A stretch of 64,000 nucleotides of DNA from Janthinobacterium lividum (GCF_034424625.1 NZ_CP139976.1:558001-622000); one strand, 5' to 3'. Counted from the first letter of the stretch, positions 36,123-45,379 are shown. The notes: generated by a model from the sequence alone, not told the origin. A program made the numbers and translations.

Positions 36123-36603
36123 AACTTCGCTTACCTTCGATACGACAGAGTTTTCAAATTGATCAGTTGATGCGGCGATACCGAGCAACTGTACAGGTTC
36201 CGCTTGGCATTGCTGTCCCGCTGTACTGCGTGCGACCTTGGCTTGCCGGCGAAAGCCAGGACTACCGGCCGGCTAAGGTGCCATGTTGATAACTTTTTAC
36301 CGCTCTATGCCAGTCGCGCTATGCGCGCGTCAACAGGCGTGTTGGGTGGATCGGTTGCATGCCTGGCATGCGGCCAGCGGCAGTTTGCCAGCATTTCATG
36401 ACAGGCGAACGACATGGGCCGTTTTCGTCGCTGATTTTGGCACGCTTTGCTTTATATTGCCATCCCGATTTGTTGACTAGCCGATCAGAAACGGCTACTT
36501 GTTGGTTTATGCCAGCAAGATGGGTGTCGGACAGCGGGAAAGTGTGCTTAACTTTCCCTTTTGTTTCTGCTTTGCAACGGATACTTTGCAAAACCCGGCT
36601 AGT
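36123..36603. other. 481-bp gene-free region between dksA and the COG0523 GTPase
   Basis: No supportable gene. It should hold the dksA promoter and any terminator for the GTPase. The half nearest the GTPase is AT-richer than the surroundings. One perfect 7-bp palindrome is visible, GCATGCC-T-GGCATGC at 36357-36371. Open frames here on either strand lack a ribosome binding site and protein-like composition. Confidence 0.45.
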
Positions 36604-37698
36604 TTATACCAAACATTGTTCGAGTCCGCGAATAAAAATGTCTTTTGGTAGATTCTTGCCAATAAATACCATTTTGCTGCCACGCACTTCGTTTTCGCCC
36701 CATTTAGCGCCCAGGTCGCTGCCCATCAGCTGGTGCACGCCCTGGAAGACCACCTTGCGCTCGGCGCCCTGCATCAGCAGCACACCCTTGTAGCGCAGCA
36801 TGCGCGGGCCATACACTTGCACCAGGCCGCCGAGGAACTCGTCGAGCTTGGCGCTGTCGAACGGTTGCGTGCTCTTGAAAACAAAGGCGGCGATATCGTC
36901 GCTGTGCTGCGCATGGTGGTGGTCGGCATGGCCGCAATCGGTGGCGCAGGCGTCGCTGTGCTCGTGCTTATGACCATGCTCGTGTTCATGTCCGTGTGCA
37001 TGGTCGTGTGTCTTGTCGTGATCATGCACGTGCGCCGTTTCCGTCGCCAGGAAATCCGGGTCCAGTTCCAGCTTTTCATTCAGGTTGAAACCGCGGATGT
37101 CGAGTACTTCGGCCAGCGGCGCGCGGCCGAAATCGACCTTGGCGATGGGCGCGCGCGGGTTGATGCGCTTCAGGCGGCGCGTCAGGGCGGCCACGTCCTC
37201 TTCACTGACGAGGTCGGTTTTCGACAGCAGCAGCTTGTCGGCAAAGCCCACTTGCCGCTGGGCTTCCTCGTATTCGTCCAGTTGCTTCATGGCATGGCGG
37301 GCATCGACTACCGTGATAATGGCGTCGAGCATGTAGTGGCTGCCCACTTCTTCGTCGACAAAGAAGGTTTGCGCCACGGGGCCGGGATTGGCCAGGCCCG
37401 TCGTTTCGATGACGACGCGGTCGAATGCCAGCAAGCCGGCGTCGCGCTTGCGCGCCAGTTCCGTCAGGCCCACGATCAGGTCGCCTCGCACGGTGCAGCA
37501 GATGCAGCCGTTGTTCATCTCGATGATGTGTTCGTTGCTATCCTGCACCAGGATCTCGTTATCGATGTTTTCCTGGCCAAACTCGTTCTCGATCACGGCG
37601 ATGCGCATGCCATGGTCTTCCTGCAGTATGCGGTTGAGCAAGGTGGTTTTGCCGGCGCCCAGGAAACCGGTGAGGATGGTGGTTGGAATCAGTGCCAT
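36604..37698 (-). CDS. COG0523/CobW-family GTPase with His-rich metal-binding insert
   Basis: A 364-residue metallochaperone-type GTPase (YjiA/ZigA/YeiR-like). Walker A GFLGAGKTT at 11-19, the metal motif CICC at 65-68 (NNGCICCTVRGD), SKTDLV for guanine, and the C-terminal CobW_C domain (about 280-364, with YKGVLLMQGAERKVVFQGVHQLM). Between domains, about residues 230-275, lies a His/Asp-rich stretch (HDHDKTHDHAHGHEHEHGHK and more, with CATDCGH) that should bind zinc or another metal. I start at the ATG at 37698. Upstream is an inverted repeat (37765-37782). Likely zinc or cobalt handling; exact metal unknown. Confidence 0.9.
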   Translation of the reverse strand: MALIPTTILTGFLGAGKTTLLNRILQEDHGMRIAVIENEFGQENIDNEILVQDSNEHIIEMNNGCICCTVRGDLIVGLTELARKRDAGLLAFDRVVIETTGLANPGPVAQTFFVDEEVGSHYMLDAIITVVDARHAMKQLDEYEEAQRQVGFADKLLLSKTDLVSEEDVAALTRRLKRINPRAPIAKVDFGRAPLAEVLDIRGFNLNEKLELDPDFLATETAHVHDHDKTHDHAHGHEHEHGHKHEHSDACATDCGHADHHHAQHSDDIAAFVFKSTQPFDSAKLDEFLGGLVQVYGPRMLRYKGVLLMQGAERKVVFQGVHQLMGSDLGAKWGENEVRGSKMVFIGKNLPKDIFIRGLEQCLV

Positions 37699-37764
37699 GA
37701 GAGATGCCTTGTAATCGGTGGTGCCGCCGCGCAAGCGGAAGAATGCGGACGATTATGCCGGAAT

Positions 37765-37782
37765 TTTGCAAAAGCTTGCAAA
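37765..37782. promoter_or_regulatory. inverted repeat upstream of the COG0523 GTPase (possible operator)
   Basis: TTTGCA-N6-TGCAAA at 37765-37770 and 37777-37782, a perfect 6-bp inverted repeat centred about 75 bp before the GTPase ATG and 50 bp past the xerC stop. Many genes of this GTPase family are zinc-regulated by Zur, but this repeat is not an evident match to the Zur consensus I know, so only 'possible operator' is justified. Confidence 0.4.
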
Positions 37783-37833
37783 TGCGCGCCCATCCGCTTG
37801 ATATGGATCAGGCCGTCCAGCAGGAGCGGCTGC

Positions 37834-38781
37834 CTACTTGAGCTTGGCGCGCGGGTGCGCCTGGTCATACACGTGCGCCAGGTGCTGGAAATCGAGGGCC
37901 GTGTAAACCTGGGTCGAGGTGATGCTGGAATGGCCCAGCATTTCCTGCACGGCGCGCAAGTCGCCCGACGATTGCAGCACGTGCGAGGCAAACGAGTGGC
38001 GCAGCACGTGCGGGTGCACATTCGCGGGAATGTCCGTCGCCAGCGCATGCGCCTTCAGGCGCAGCTGCAGTACGCGCGGCGAGATACGCGTGCCGCGCGT
38101 GCTTAAAAACAAGGCAGCGCTGCCATCGGCCGCCGGCGGGCGCACGCCCAGCCAGGCTGTCAAGGCCACGAGGGCCGCCTTGCCGACGGGCACCTTGCGC
38201 ATCTTGCTGCCCTTGCCCGTGACGATGACTTCGAAGCTGGCCATGTCGAGCCAGCCCAGCGAGGCGGGCTGGCCGCCGTCGGCCTTGCAGTAATGGGTGT
38301 CCAGGCTGGTCAGTTCGGACACGCGCAAGCCGCTCGAATACAGCAGTTCGAACATGGCGCGGTTGCATAGTTGTTCCGGTTCGGCGGCGCCTTGCTGGTG
38401 TTGCGCGGGCGCCACGAGGCGCACGGCGTCATCCACCGACAGGGCTTTCGGCAACGTTTTGGCCCGCTTGGGGGCGCGGATGCCGTCGACAGGATTGGCG
38501 TCGAGCTTGGTCTCGCCGCTGAGCCAGTTGAAGAAGCCGCGCCACGACGACAGCTTGCGGGCGATGGAACGCGGGTCGAGGCCACCAGCGTGCAGCTTGG
38601 CCGTGTAGCGGCGCACTTCGTTGTGCGCAAGAGCCGTCCAGGGCGTGTTGCCGCTCAGTTCCAGCAAGGCGCGCAGGTCGCGCCCGTAGGCGTCAAGCGT
38701 ATGCGGCGACAGCTTGCGCTGCGTGGCCAGCTGCGCCAGGTAGGCGTCGAGCCACTCGGCCTTGCCGCGCGCCTCGTTCAT
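37834..38781 (-). CDS. xerC: tyrosine recombinase XerC
   Basis: A 315-residue site-specific recombinase that resolves chromosome dimers at dif with XerD. N-terminal SAM-like domain: LDAYLAQLATQRKLSPHTLDAYGRDLRALLE. Catalytic domain: Arg in LLYSSGLRVSELTSLD, the beta-hairpin Lys in VTGKGSKMRKVPVG, HVLRHSFASH, LGHSSITSTQVYT with the His and nucleophilic Tyr. C-terminus ends DQAHPRAKLK. The DUF484 gene lies 7 bp upstream, a common partner. There is no sign of phage or integron context, so this is the housekeeping enzyme. Confidence 0.94.
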   Translation of the reverse strand: MNEARGKAEWLDAYLAQLATQRKLSPHTLDAYGRDLRALLELSGNTPWTALAHNEVRRYTAKLHAGGLDPRSIARKLSSWRGFFNWLSGETKLDANPVDGIRAPKRAKTLPKALSVDDAVRLVAPAQHQQGAAEPEQLCNRAMFELLYSSGLRVSELTSLDTHYCKADGGQPASLGWLDMASFEVIVTGKGSKMRKVPVGKAALVALTAWLGVRPPAADGSAALFLSTRGTRISPRVLQLRLKAHALATDIPANVHPHVLRHSFASHVLQSSGDLRAVQEMLGHSSITSTQVYTALDFQHLAHVYDQAHPRAKLK

Positions 38782-38788
38782 GGCGTTC

Positions 38789-39466
38789 TCAGGCAGGCGT
38801 GCCGGCGCGCAGCGCGGCCAGGGCGGCGCTGGCCGTGGCGCCGATATGCACGAGGAAGTCCGTGCCCATGCTGGAGGTAAAGCGTTCGCTGTCGGGCGAG
38901 CCGAGCACCAGCAAGCCGAAGGTGCCCGTCGTGCCGGGCGCGCGCAGGGCGATCATGACGGTCGATTCGATCTTATCGGCCTGCAGCCAGTGCACGGCTT
39001 CGAAATCGCGGTTGCTGCCGCAGTACGGCGTTTGCAGGCTGTTGGCGAACATGCGCACATCGGCCGTGACATCTTCCGTGAACCAGCCGTTGGCGTGTTC
39101 CGGCAGCACTTGCCACAGGCGCAGGCTGACGTAGGGCACGTCGAAATTGCTTTGCAAGGCGTCGACCAGCACGCGCGGCATGTCCGCATCGTTGCGCACT
39201 TGCAGCATGGCCTGGTTCCAGCCGTGGAACTTGCTGGCGATGTCGCCATTTTCCTCGGCCACGCGGCTCAGCTTGGACATGCGCAGTTCGAGCGCCTTGT
39301 ACTTGTCGCGCATCACTTCCATCTGCCGCTCCTGCAGCGAGATGGTGCGTCCCGTCAGCGGGCTGCTCAGTTTGACCTCGCCGAGCAGAGCGGTATGCTC
39401 TTCGAAGAAATTCGGGTGCTCGCTCAGGTACTGGGCGACGGTGCTGGAATCGAGTGTGGCGGTCAT
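38789..39466 (-). CDS. DUF484 family protein
   Basis: A 225-residue GAF-like protein. The family N-terminus VAQYLSEHPNFFEEHTALLGEVKLSSP is followed by the diagnostic segment VSLQERQMEVMRDKYKALE (here TISLQERQMEV...). The GAF fold then runs to the end with LLVLGSPDSERFTSSMGTDFLVHIG. DUF484 genes are usually beside xerC and dapF; function is unknown. It overlaps nothing and has xerC 7 bp downstream. Confidence 0.93.
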   Translation of the reverse strand: MTATLDSSTVAQYLSEHPNFFEEHTALLGEVKLSSPLTGRTISLQERQMEVMRDKYKALELRMSKLSRVAEENGDIASKFHGWNQAMLQVRNDADMPRVLVDALQSNFDVPYVSLRLWQVLPEHANGWFTEDVTADVRMFANSLQTPYCGSNRDFEAVHWLQADKIESTVMIALRAPGTTGTFGLLVLGSPDSERFTSSMGTDFLVHIGATASAALAALRAGTPA

Positions 39467-39566
39467 TGAGAATATCTGTCAGTGAAAGTTGAACACTTCA
39501 TTCTAACCGAGAGTGCGCCGGCATAGGCGCAAAGGGCATGGCGCCCGTGCATTTTCCGCGCGCCCA

Positions 39567-39599
39567 TGAAAAAAGCGGCATGGTTGCCCATGCCGCTTT
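39567..39599 (-). terminator. Rho-independent terminator of the porin gene
   Basis: AAAGCGGCATGG (39572-39583), TTGC, CCATGCCGCTTT (39588-39599): a perfect 12-bp stem with a 4-nt loop. On the minus strand it is followed by a run of Ts (As at 39569-39574), placed 47 bp past the porin stop. Confidence 0.9.
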
Positions 39600-39645
39600 G
39601 TATTTCCTGGTCAGCTGTCACCCGCGGAGGGTGACAGGCGGGCCA

Positions 39646-40725
39646 TTAGAAATTGTGGTGTACGCCCAGGCCGATGTAGTTGACCGAGGTGGTGTTGTTG
39701 TAGTTGGCGACGCTGGCCGATTTCTTGTTCGAAATATCTGCGTACAGGTAGGTACGCTTCGACAGATTGTAGTCGTAGCCCAGCGATGCTTGCTTGGTCT
39801 TGGCGACGCCATCCGGCGTTTTTTGACCGTAGCCAGCGCGGATCTTGCCTGGGCCGACGTCATAGTTGGCGCCCAGCACCCACGATTTGGTGTCGGTGTT
39901 GACGATCTTGAAGTTGCCGTCATCCTGATGTTGGTACGTTGCCATCAGTTTCAATTCCGCGATCGGATTGAACGATGCACCGACCGACCACAGCTTGGCT
40001 TGCAGGCCGTTACGCTCGTAGGCAGCCATGGCGGCGAACTGGGCGTTGTTGTACGTTGCCGACACCGAGTACGGGTTCGATGCTGGCACCACATTGGCTG
40101 GCAGGGCGAAGTTGCCGGTGGCATTCGTCGTCAGGTTGCGCACGGTGGCTGCAACGGCGGTGTTGTTGTTCGCTTCTTTGGCGGCCACGGTGGCGTTGAA
40201 CTGGAAGCCGCTGATGACTGGCGAGTTGTAAAACACGGCATTCGAGAAGCGGTTACGCGAGTTGCCTGGCGCGCTCAGCGGATCGCTGGTGTAGCCGGCA
40301 ACGGTCAGGTCGGTCTGGAAACCGGCTGGCGTAGGCATGCCCGACCATGGTTCGAAACCGGTACTCGTTTCCTGGAAGGCGGTCAGGCCACGGCCCAGAC
40401 GCACGGTACCGAAGTTGCCTTGCAGGCCGACGCGGCTTTGACCCTGGAACAGCGGACGCGAATTGGCGCCCGACGTGTTTTCTACGGTGCCAGTGTCGGA
40501 TTCATAGCGAATTTCCAGTTGGAAAATGGCTTTCAAGCCATTGCCCAGATCTTCCGTGCCCTTGAAACCCAGCTTGTTGTTGTCGCGCTTGGTGACGGCG
40601 GTGGTCGAACCAGTCGCTTTGCCCAGGCCTGCATCGATCGTGCCGTAGATTTGGACGGACGACTGCGCTTGTGCGGTTGCGGCAAAGGCGCCGAAGAGTG
40701 CGAGGGCAACGAGTGATTTTTTCAT
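39646..40725 (-). CDS. Gram-negative porin (type 4 family)
   Basis: A 359-residue trimeric outer-membrane porin. Signal peptide MKKSLVALALFGAFAATAQA, then SSVQIYGTIDAGLGKATG, the standard opening of Burkholderiales porins. Further family motifs are KLGFKGTEDLGNGLKAIFQLE, RVGLQGNFGTVRLGRG and a C-terminus ending in YIGLGVHHNF with the BAM-recognised Phe. 16 strands are expected. Pore selectivity cannot be read from the sequence. AGGGAATAAG is the ribosome binding site. It lies between the DUF484 gene and a Sel1-repeat gene. Confidence 0.96.
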   Translation of the reverse strand: MKKSLVALALFGAFAATAQAQSSVQIYGTIDAGLGKATGSTTAVTKRDNNKLGFKGTEDLGNGLKAIFQLEIRYESDTGTVENTSGANSRPLFQGQSRVGLQGNFGTVRLGRGLTAFQETSTGFEPWSGMPTPAGFQTDLTVAGYTSDPLSAPGNSRNRFSNAVFYNSPVISGFQFNATVAAKEANNNTAVAATVRNLTTNATGNFALPANVVPASNPYSVSATYNNAQFAAMAAYERNGLQAKLWSVGASFNPIAELKLMATYQHQDDGNFKIVNTDTKSWVLGANYDVGPGKIRAGYGQKTPDGVAKTKQASLGYDYNLSKRTYLYADISNKKSASVANYNNTTSVNYIGLGVHHNF

Positions 40726-41140
40726 GTCTTATTCCCTATTAAAAGTGAGTTCCGTCCGAGATCCGAGCAGATTGAAATGCGCTAACTGTCGCGTTTCGAT
40801 GAATGAACCTTAATTCGTCGGCGCGCAAGACGTGCGGGATTGGTCAAATGTGCGTGAAAAGATTGGTGAAAAGCGGAATAACTGCATGCCCCTGTTGTAT
40901 TTTTGTAACGCGCGGTTTCTGCCGATCCTGCGCCGATGGACAGCGTTCTCCCACCGCCACGCTGGCGGCGCCTTGCCATATTGGCATGTCCGTGCCAGGA
41001 CATTGTTGCGTTGAATCAAGTTCTTGAGGCGGCTTTGGCGGATTTATGACACAAGGACGGTACACTAAGGGAAGGCCTGCGTTGATGGGCCTGGAGACGG
41101 CTCACTATTATTAGAATCATTGACTCAATATCGAGAATCG
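40726..41140. other. 415-bp spacer upstream of the porin and Sel1 genes
   Basis: No supportable gene. It must contain the porin promoter (leftward) and the Sel1-gene promoter (rightward). Visible structure: ATGTCC-GTGCCA-GGACAT, a 6-bp inverted repeat at 40986-41003. Open frames on both strands here are short and lack ribosome binding sites. A trans-acting RNA cannot be excluded. Confidence 0.4.
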
Positions 41141-42643
41141 ATGGCAAATCGCGAAACATTAGGATTGATCAAGGGCGCACGTGCGGGCGATGTTGCCTGC
41201 CAGCTGGCGTTGGGACGGGTGTATCTGTTTGGACAGGGTGTGCCGCAAAGCCTGCCCACGGCCTTGCACTGGCTGGCGCGGGCGGCCCAGGAGGATAGCG
41301 AGGAAGCGTGCTTGCTGATTGGCACGCACGTGCCGTTCGAAGTGGCGCAACCGGCAGCCAAGGCGCTGATTCCCTATTACGCGCAGGCGTTCGATGCAGG
41401 CCTGGTGCAGGCGGGCCTGGTGCTGGCGCAGCTGGTGCTGGGCAATGCCGCCAGTCACTGTGAATCCCTGCGCGCCAAGGCGCGCGTGGCCCTGGATGCC
41501 GCCGTGCACGCCGGCTTGCCCGATGCACAATGGTTGTTATCCATGCAAGATGGCTCGCTTGCCGCTGCCGGGCGGGACACCGGCCTGGCTGGCGAGAAAG
41601 CCATCGATGGCGACGCGCCGCTGCACGCCTGGCTGGAGCAGGCATGGCGCCAGGGCAACCAGGCCGGATTCCTGTCGCAAGGCTTGCCGCTGGCGCGCGA
41701 GCTGCTGCAGCGCCAGGCGGCGGCCGGTGCGCGCACGATCGCCCTCGACGCGCAGCAGGTGCTGTTGCTGTCGCGTTGTGCCCAGGCATTGGCGCCTGGC
41801 GGCGACGCCGAAGGCTGGCAGTGTTGCGAGCTGGCAGCGCATGGCGGCGACCGCACGGCGCAGCTGGAGCTGGGGCTCGGCTATGCGCGCATGGATGCGC
41901 ATGGCCAGCGGCTGGCCACGCGCAATGGCGCGGCCAATTTCAAGCGTGCCGTGCGCTGGCTGACGCAGGCTGGCGAGCAGGGGCTGGCCGAAGCCTGGTT
42001 CGTGCTGTCGCGCATCTACACGAAACCGGAATTTTCCCAGCGCAATGTGGTCGAAGCCCATTCCTGCCTGGAGCGTGCCGCCGACCTGGGGCATGGCCCG
42101 GCCCAGCTCGAGTGCGGCATGCATGCCTGGCGCAATCGCCGCGATGGCGTCAACAATGATGTGCGGGCCGCGTATTGGCTGCTGCAGGCGCAGGCGCAAG
42201 GCAGCAGTGAAGCGGAGGCGGCGCTGGCAAAGATCGCGCCGCAGGGCGAAGCCGGCGACTGGGGCCAGTGCGCCGCCATGCAGGCCGATGGGCACTTGCG
42301 GCAATTGGGCCAGAGCCACCCCTTGCTGGCGGCGCGGCTGGAACTGGCGCGCTGCTTCCATCTGTCGCGTGCCGAGGCGCTGCTGCTCGATATCCACGCG
42401 GCTGACCAGGGACATTGTCTGTTGATCGATATCAGTGCCACACATGGGCGCGGCAAGCGGCGCCTGGTACTGATCCGCACGGCGCAGGAGCGCCAGCTGC
42501 TCGATCAGGTGGTGCGCCTGTTCGAGCGCGTCGATTGCGGTGTGGCGGGGCCGGAAGGCAATTACCGGCAGCGCCTGTACCGCCTGAAGTGCTACCTGGC
42601 CGAACTCGATGTCGCACAGGAACAGCAGTTCCTGGCGGCCTGA
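41141..42643 (+). CDS. Sel1-repeat (TPR-like) protein of unknown function
   Basis: A 500-residue, all-helical protein with Sel1-like repeats. Clear units are ACQLALGRVYLFGQGVPQSLPTALHWLARAA (about 17-47), AQLELGLGYARMDAHGQ...NFKRAVRWLTQAGEQG (about 240-285), AWFVLSRIYTKPEFSQRNVVEAHSCLERAADLG and AQLECGMHAWR...VRAAYWLLQAQAQG (to 360). The last 110 residues have no repeats (SRAEALLLDIHAADQGHCLLIDIS). No signal peptide or membrane helix, so cytoplasmic. Such repeats bind protein partners. I choose the ATG at 41141; an in-frame TTG at 41120 is possible. Divergent from the porin. Confidence 0.8.
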   Translation: MANRETLGLIKGARAGDVACQLALGRVYLFGQGVPQSLPTALHWLARAAQEDSEEACLLIGTHVPFEVAQPAAKALIPYYAQAFDAGLVQAGLVLAQLVLGNAASHCESLRAKARVALDAAVHAGLPDAQWLLSMQDGSLAAAGRDTGLAGEKAIDGDAPLHAWLEQAWRQGNQAGFLSQGLPLARELLQRQAAAGARTIALDAQQVLLLSRCAQALAPGGDAEGWQCCELAAHGGDRTAQLELGLGYARMDAHGQRLATRNGAANFKRAVRWLTQAGEQGLAEAWFVLSRIYTKPEFSQRNVVEAHSCLERAADLGHGPAQLECGMHAWRNRRDGVNNDVRAAYWLLQAQAQGSSEAEAALAKIAPQGEAGDWGQCAAMQADGHLRQLGQSHPLLAARLELARCFHLSRAEALLLDIHAADQGHCLLIDISATHGRGKRRLVLIRTAQERQLLDQVVRLFERVDCGVAGPEGNYRQRLYRLKCYLAELDVAQEQQFLAA

Positions 42644-42667
42644 CTATGACTGCTCACTTTCACCCGT

Positions 42668-43531
42668 TTACAGCTCGATCGTGCCCTCGAACACGGTCAC
42701 GGCCGGGCCCGTCATCAAAACGGGATGGCCGTCGCCTTGCCAGGCGATCGATAGTTCGCCGCCACGCGCGCTGATGCGCACGGGGGAATCGAGCAAGCCG
42801 CGCAGGATGCCGGCCACGGCGGCGGCGCAGGCGCCCGTGCCGCACGCCAGGGTTTCGCCCGCACCCCGTTCAAAGACGCGCAGTTTCACGTGCTGGCGGT
42901 CGACGATCTGCATGTAGCCGACGTTGACCCTGCGGGGAAAGCGCGGGTGGTGCTCGATGCGCGGGCCCGTCACTTCCAGGTCTTGCGCATCGACATCCTC
43001 GACCACTTGCACGGCATGCGGATTGCCCATCGAGACGACGGACACCAGCACGGGCGACGTTTGGCCCGGCAGCGCCAGGTCCAGCGGCCACAAGGTGTCG
43101 CTGCCTTGCGCTACACCGTCCAGGCCGTTTGCATCGAACGGCACCAGCGCGGGTTCGAGCACGGGCGCGCCCATGTCGACCGTGATGCTGCCATCGGGCT
43201 CCAGGCGTGGCGCGATGACGCCGGCCATGGTTTCCACGCGGATGCTGTCCTTGCTTGATAGCCCTTTTTCGCTGACGAACTTGACGAAGGCGCGCGCGCC
43301 ATTGCCGCATTGCTCGACTTCGCCGCCATCGTTGTTATAGATGCGGTAGCGGAAATCGCAGCCGGGCAGGCGCGGTTTTTCCACCACGAGGATCTGGTCG
43401 GCGCCGATGCCGAAACGGCGGTCGGCCAGGCGCTGCCACTGGGCTGGCGTGAAGTCGATATCTTGATGGATGGCGTCGATGACGATGAAGTCATTGCCGG
43501 CGCCATGCATTTTGGTAAATTGGAGTTTCAT
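42668..43531 (-). CDS. dapF: diaminopimelate epimerase
   Basis: A 287-residue enzyme that converts LL- to meso-diaminopimelate for lysine and peptidoglycan. N-terminus [19 protein letters not shown], the first catalytic Cys in [14 protein letters not shown], the segment [16 protein letters not shown], and the second Cys in [16 protein letters not shown]. Spacing and length match DapF. I use the ATG at 43531, 12 bp downstream of the preceding acyltransferase stop; an upstream in-frame start would overlap that gene. Converges with the Sel1 gene 24 bp away. Confidence 0.97.
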   Translation of the reverse strand: MKLQFTKMHGAGNDFIVIDAIHQDIDFTPAQWQRLADRRFGIGADQILVVEKPRLPGCDFRYRIYNNDGGEVEQCGNGARAFVKFVSEKGLSSKDSIRVETMAGVIAPRLEPDGSITVDMGAPVLEPALVPFDANGLDGVAQGSDTLWPLDLALPGQTSPVLVSVVSMGNPHAVQVVEDVDAQDLEVTGPRIEHHPRFPRRVNVGYMQIVDRQHVKLRVFERGAGETLACGTGACAAAVAGILRGLLDSPVRISARGGELSIAWQGDGHPVLMTGPAVTVFEGTIEL

Positions 43532-43542
43532 GGTCTGCCGTA

Positions 43543-44418
43543 TCACTTGTGCTGGTTATAGAACGACGCTTCGCCTTCCGGACGCGTCTTGAAGCGTTTA
43601 TGCGTCCAGAAATACTCGGCCGGCGCTTCGCGCACGCGCTCTTCGATGAATGCGTTCATGCGGCGCGTGGCGGCCGTGATGTCGTCGCCCGGATAGTCAT
43701 CCCACGCTGGATAGTAGGTCACTTGCCAGCCCTGGTAATTGGGCAGGAAGGTGGCGATGACGGGAATGACTTGCGCCTTGGCGGCCAGCGCCAAGCGCGC
43801 CGTGGCCGTCAGGGTGGCGGCGGGCACGCCGAAGAAGGGCACGAATTCCGCATCCTTCTCGCCGAAATCCATGTCCGGCAGCATGAAATACGGCAAGCCG
43901 TCGCGCAGCGCGCGCAGGATCGTCTTGATGCCGTCCTGGCGCGTAAACAGCTTGGGCGGCTTGAAGCGCGAACGGCCGTTGCGCAAGGCCTGGTCGAAGG
44001 CGGCGTTCTTTTGCTGCACATACATCGACGAAGCGGAAATTTCCATGGCCGTGGCGGCGCCGGCCACGTCGAGGCAGACAAAGTGCGGGCACAGCAGGAT
44101 GGTCGGCTTGGCCGCGATCTGCTGGCCCGGGAAGGCGGGCACCTTTTTGATCAGGCGGTTCAGGCGCGCTTCCGACGACCACCACAGGATGCTGCGTTCC
44201 CACACGCTGCGCGAATACGCCTGGAAATGCTGGCGCGCCAGCGCCACGCGCTGGGCTTCCGTCAATTCCGGCATGCACAGGCGCAGATTCGTCAGGGCAA
44301 TCTTGCGCCGCGTGGGCATGGCGATGAACAGCAGGCTGCCGACGGCCACGCCGAAACGGCCGAGGATGGGCAAGGGCAGCCAGTGCAGCAGCCACATGAA
44401 GGCGATCAGCAGTCTCAT
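43543..44418 (-). CDS. LpxL/LpxM-type lysophospholipid/lipid A acyltransferase (second copy)
   Basis: A 291-residue membrane-associated acyltransferase that adds secondary acyl chains to lipid A or a related lipid. Hydrophobic N-terminus ([25 protein letters not shown]), catalytic motif HFVCLD (HX4D) near residue 112, [35 protein letters not shown] and [30 protein letters not shown]. The end [15 protein letters not shown] is family-typical. Overlaps the upstream paralogue by ATGA, implying coupling. Which acyl position it serves cannot be told. Confidence 0.9.
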   Translation of the reverse strand: MRLLIAFMWLLHWLPLPILGRFGVAVGSLLFIAMPTRRKIALTNLRLCMPELTEAQRVALARQHFQAYSRSVWERSILWWSSEARLNRLIKKVPAFPGQQIAAKPTILLCPHFVCLDVAGAATAMEISASSMYVQQKNAAFDQALRNGRSRFKPPKLFTRQDGIKTILRALRDGLPYFMLPDMDFGEKDAEFVPFFGVPAATLTATARLALAAKAQVIPVIATFLPNYQGWQVTYYPAWDDYPGDDITAATRRMNAFIEERVREAPAEYFWTHKRFKTRPEGEASFYNQHK

Positions 44419-45284
44419 GCCTGCTCCCCGGCGGCATTCGGCGTCGCGGGCGTGGGCGGCGGTGCGCCGCGCGGCACTTTATAGCGGTTGTAGCTCCACA
44501 GGTATTGCGCCGGGCTGCGCGCGATCAATTGTTCCATGGCTGCATTGATGGTGCGCGCCTGCTCGGCCGAGGTGCTGTCGAGGGACTCGGTGAAGGGCAC
44601 GAAATGCACGACATAGCCGCGCCCGCCCGGCAGGCGTTCGGCGTAGGTGATGATGACTTCGGCGCCGCCCATCTGCGCCAGCTTGGCGGGCAGGGTCATG
44701 GTGTAGGCGGGGCGGCCAAAGAAATCGGCCCACACGCCTTCGCCTTCCTGCGGCACCTGGTCGGGCAGCAGGCCGATGGGCTGGCCTTTTTTCAGGCATT
44801 TGGCGAAGATGCGCACGCCCGACATGTTGGCCGGCGCCAGCATCAGGTTTTCGCGCGCGCGGGCCCCTTCGATCAGCGGTTTCAAGGCGGCGCGCTTGGG
44901 CGGACGGTACATCACGGTGAGCGGCGTGCGCAGGGCGATTTGCTGGGCGACGATTTCAAAGCAGCCCAGGTGCGGCGTCAGGAAGACGATGCCGCGGCCG
45001 TGCTGCAGCGCTTTTTCCACCAGTTCCCAGTTTTCCACCGTCGCATGGCGCGCCACGCGCTCGGCTGGCGCGCACCAGATGAAGGGCAATTCCAGCACGC
45101 TCTTGCCCGCTTCGGCCACGGCCGCGTGCAAGTGTTGCGAAAACCCCGCACCTTGCATGTTCTCGCGCATGCGGCGGCGGTAGGACGGGGAAATGGCGTA
45201 AATCACCCAGCCAAGCGCAGTGCCCAGGGCATGCAGGACGGGCAGGGGAAAGATGGACAGGAAGCGGAAAATTGGGACTAACAT
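44415..45284 (-). CDS. LpxL-type lipid A acyltransferase (first copy)
   Basis: A 289-residue paralogue of the next gene. N-terminal hydrophobic segment (FRFLSIFPLPVLHALGTALGWVIYAIS), catalytic motif HLGCFE (HX4E), VMYRPPKRAALKPLIEGARARENL, IGLLPDQVPQEGEGVWADFFGRPAYTMTLPAKLAQ and QYLWSYNRYKVPRG. The HX4E form with PDQ matches LpxL/HtrB more than the second copy does. The C-terminal 15 residues are Pro/Ala-rich. I start at the ATG at 45284; an upstream TTG at 45323 has no support. Divergent from metK. Confidence 0.88.
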   Translation of the reverse strand: MLVPIFRFLSIFPLPVLHALGTALGWVIYAISPSYRRRMRENMQGAGFSQHLHAAVAEAGKSVLELPFIWCAPAERVARHATVENWELVEKALQHGRGIVFLTPHLGCFEIVAQQIALRTPLTVMYRPPKRAALKPLIEGARARENLMLAPANMSGVRIFAKCLKKGQPIGLLPDQVPQEGEGVWADFFGRPAYTMTLPAKLAQMGGAEVIITYAERLPGGRGYVVHFVPFTESLDSTSAEQARTINAAMEQLIARSPAQYLWSYNRYKVPRGAPPPTPATPNAAGEQA

Positions 45285-45379
45285 GTATAAGCGGTTTCCA
45301 GGAATGGCGTGTTGCCGTGCCAAAATTTTTTAAGAAGCGTAAAATACCACGTATGCAGTAACCGCTGAGTTAATAGACA

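Noticed and set aside
36319..36591. A 90-codon open frame upstream of dksA on the minus strand
   Set aside because: No ribosome binding site and no domain; it covers a region better explained as promoter space.
36833..37015. His-rich part of the GTPase as a frameshift or sequencing artefact
   Set aside because: The frame continues into a proper CobW_C domain, and His-rich inserts at this position are typical of the family.
37834..38781. Integron or phage integrase
   Set aside because: Length, DUF484 partner and motif set are those of housekeeping XerC; no attI, cassette or direct repeats around it.
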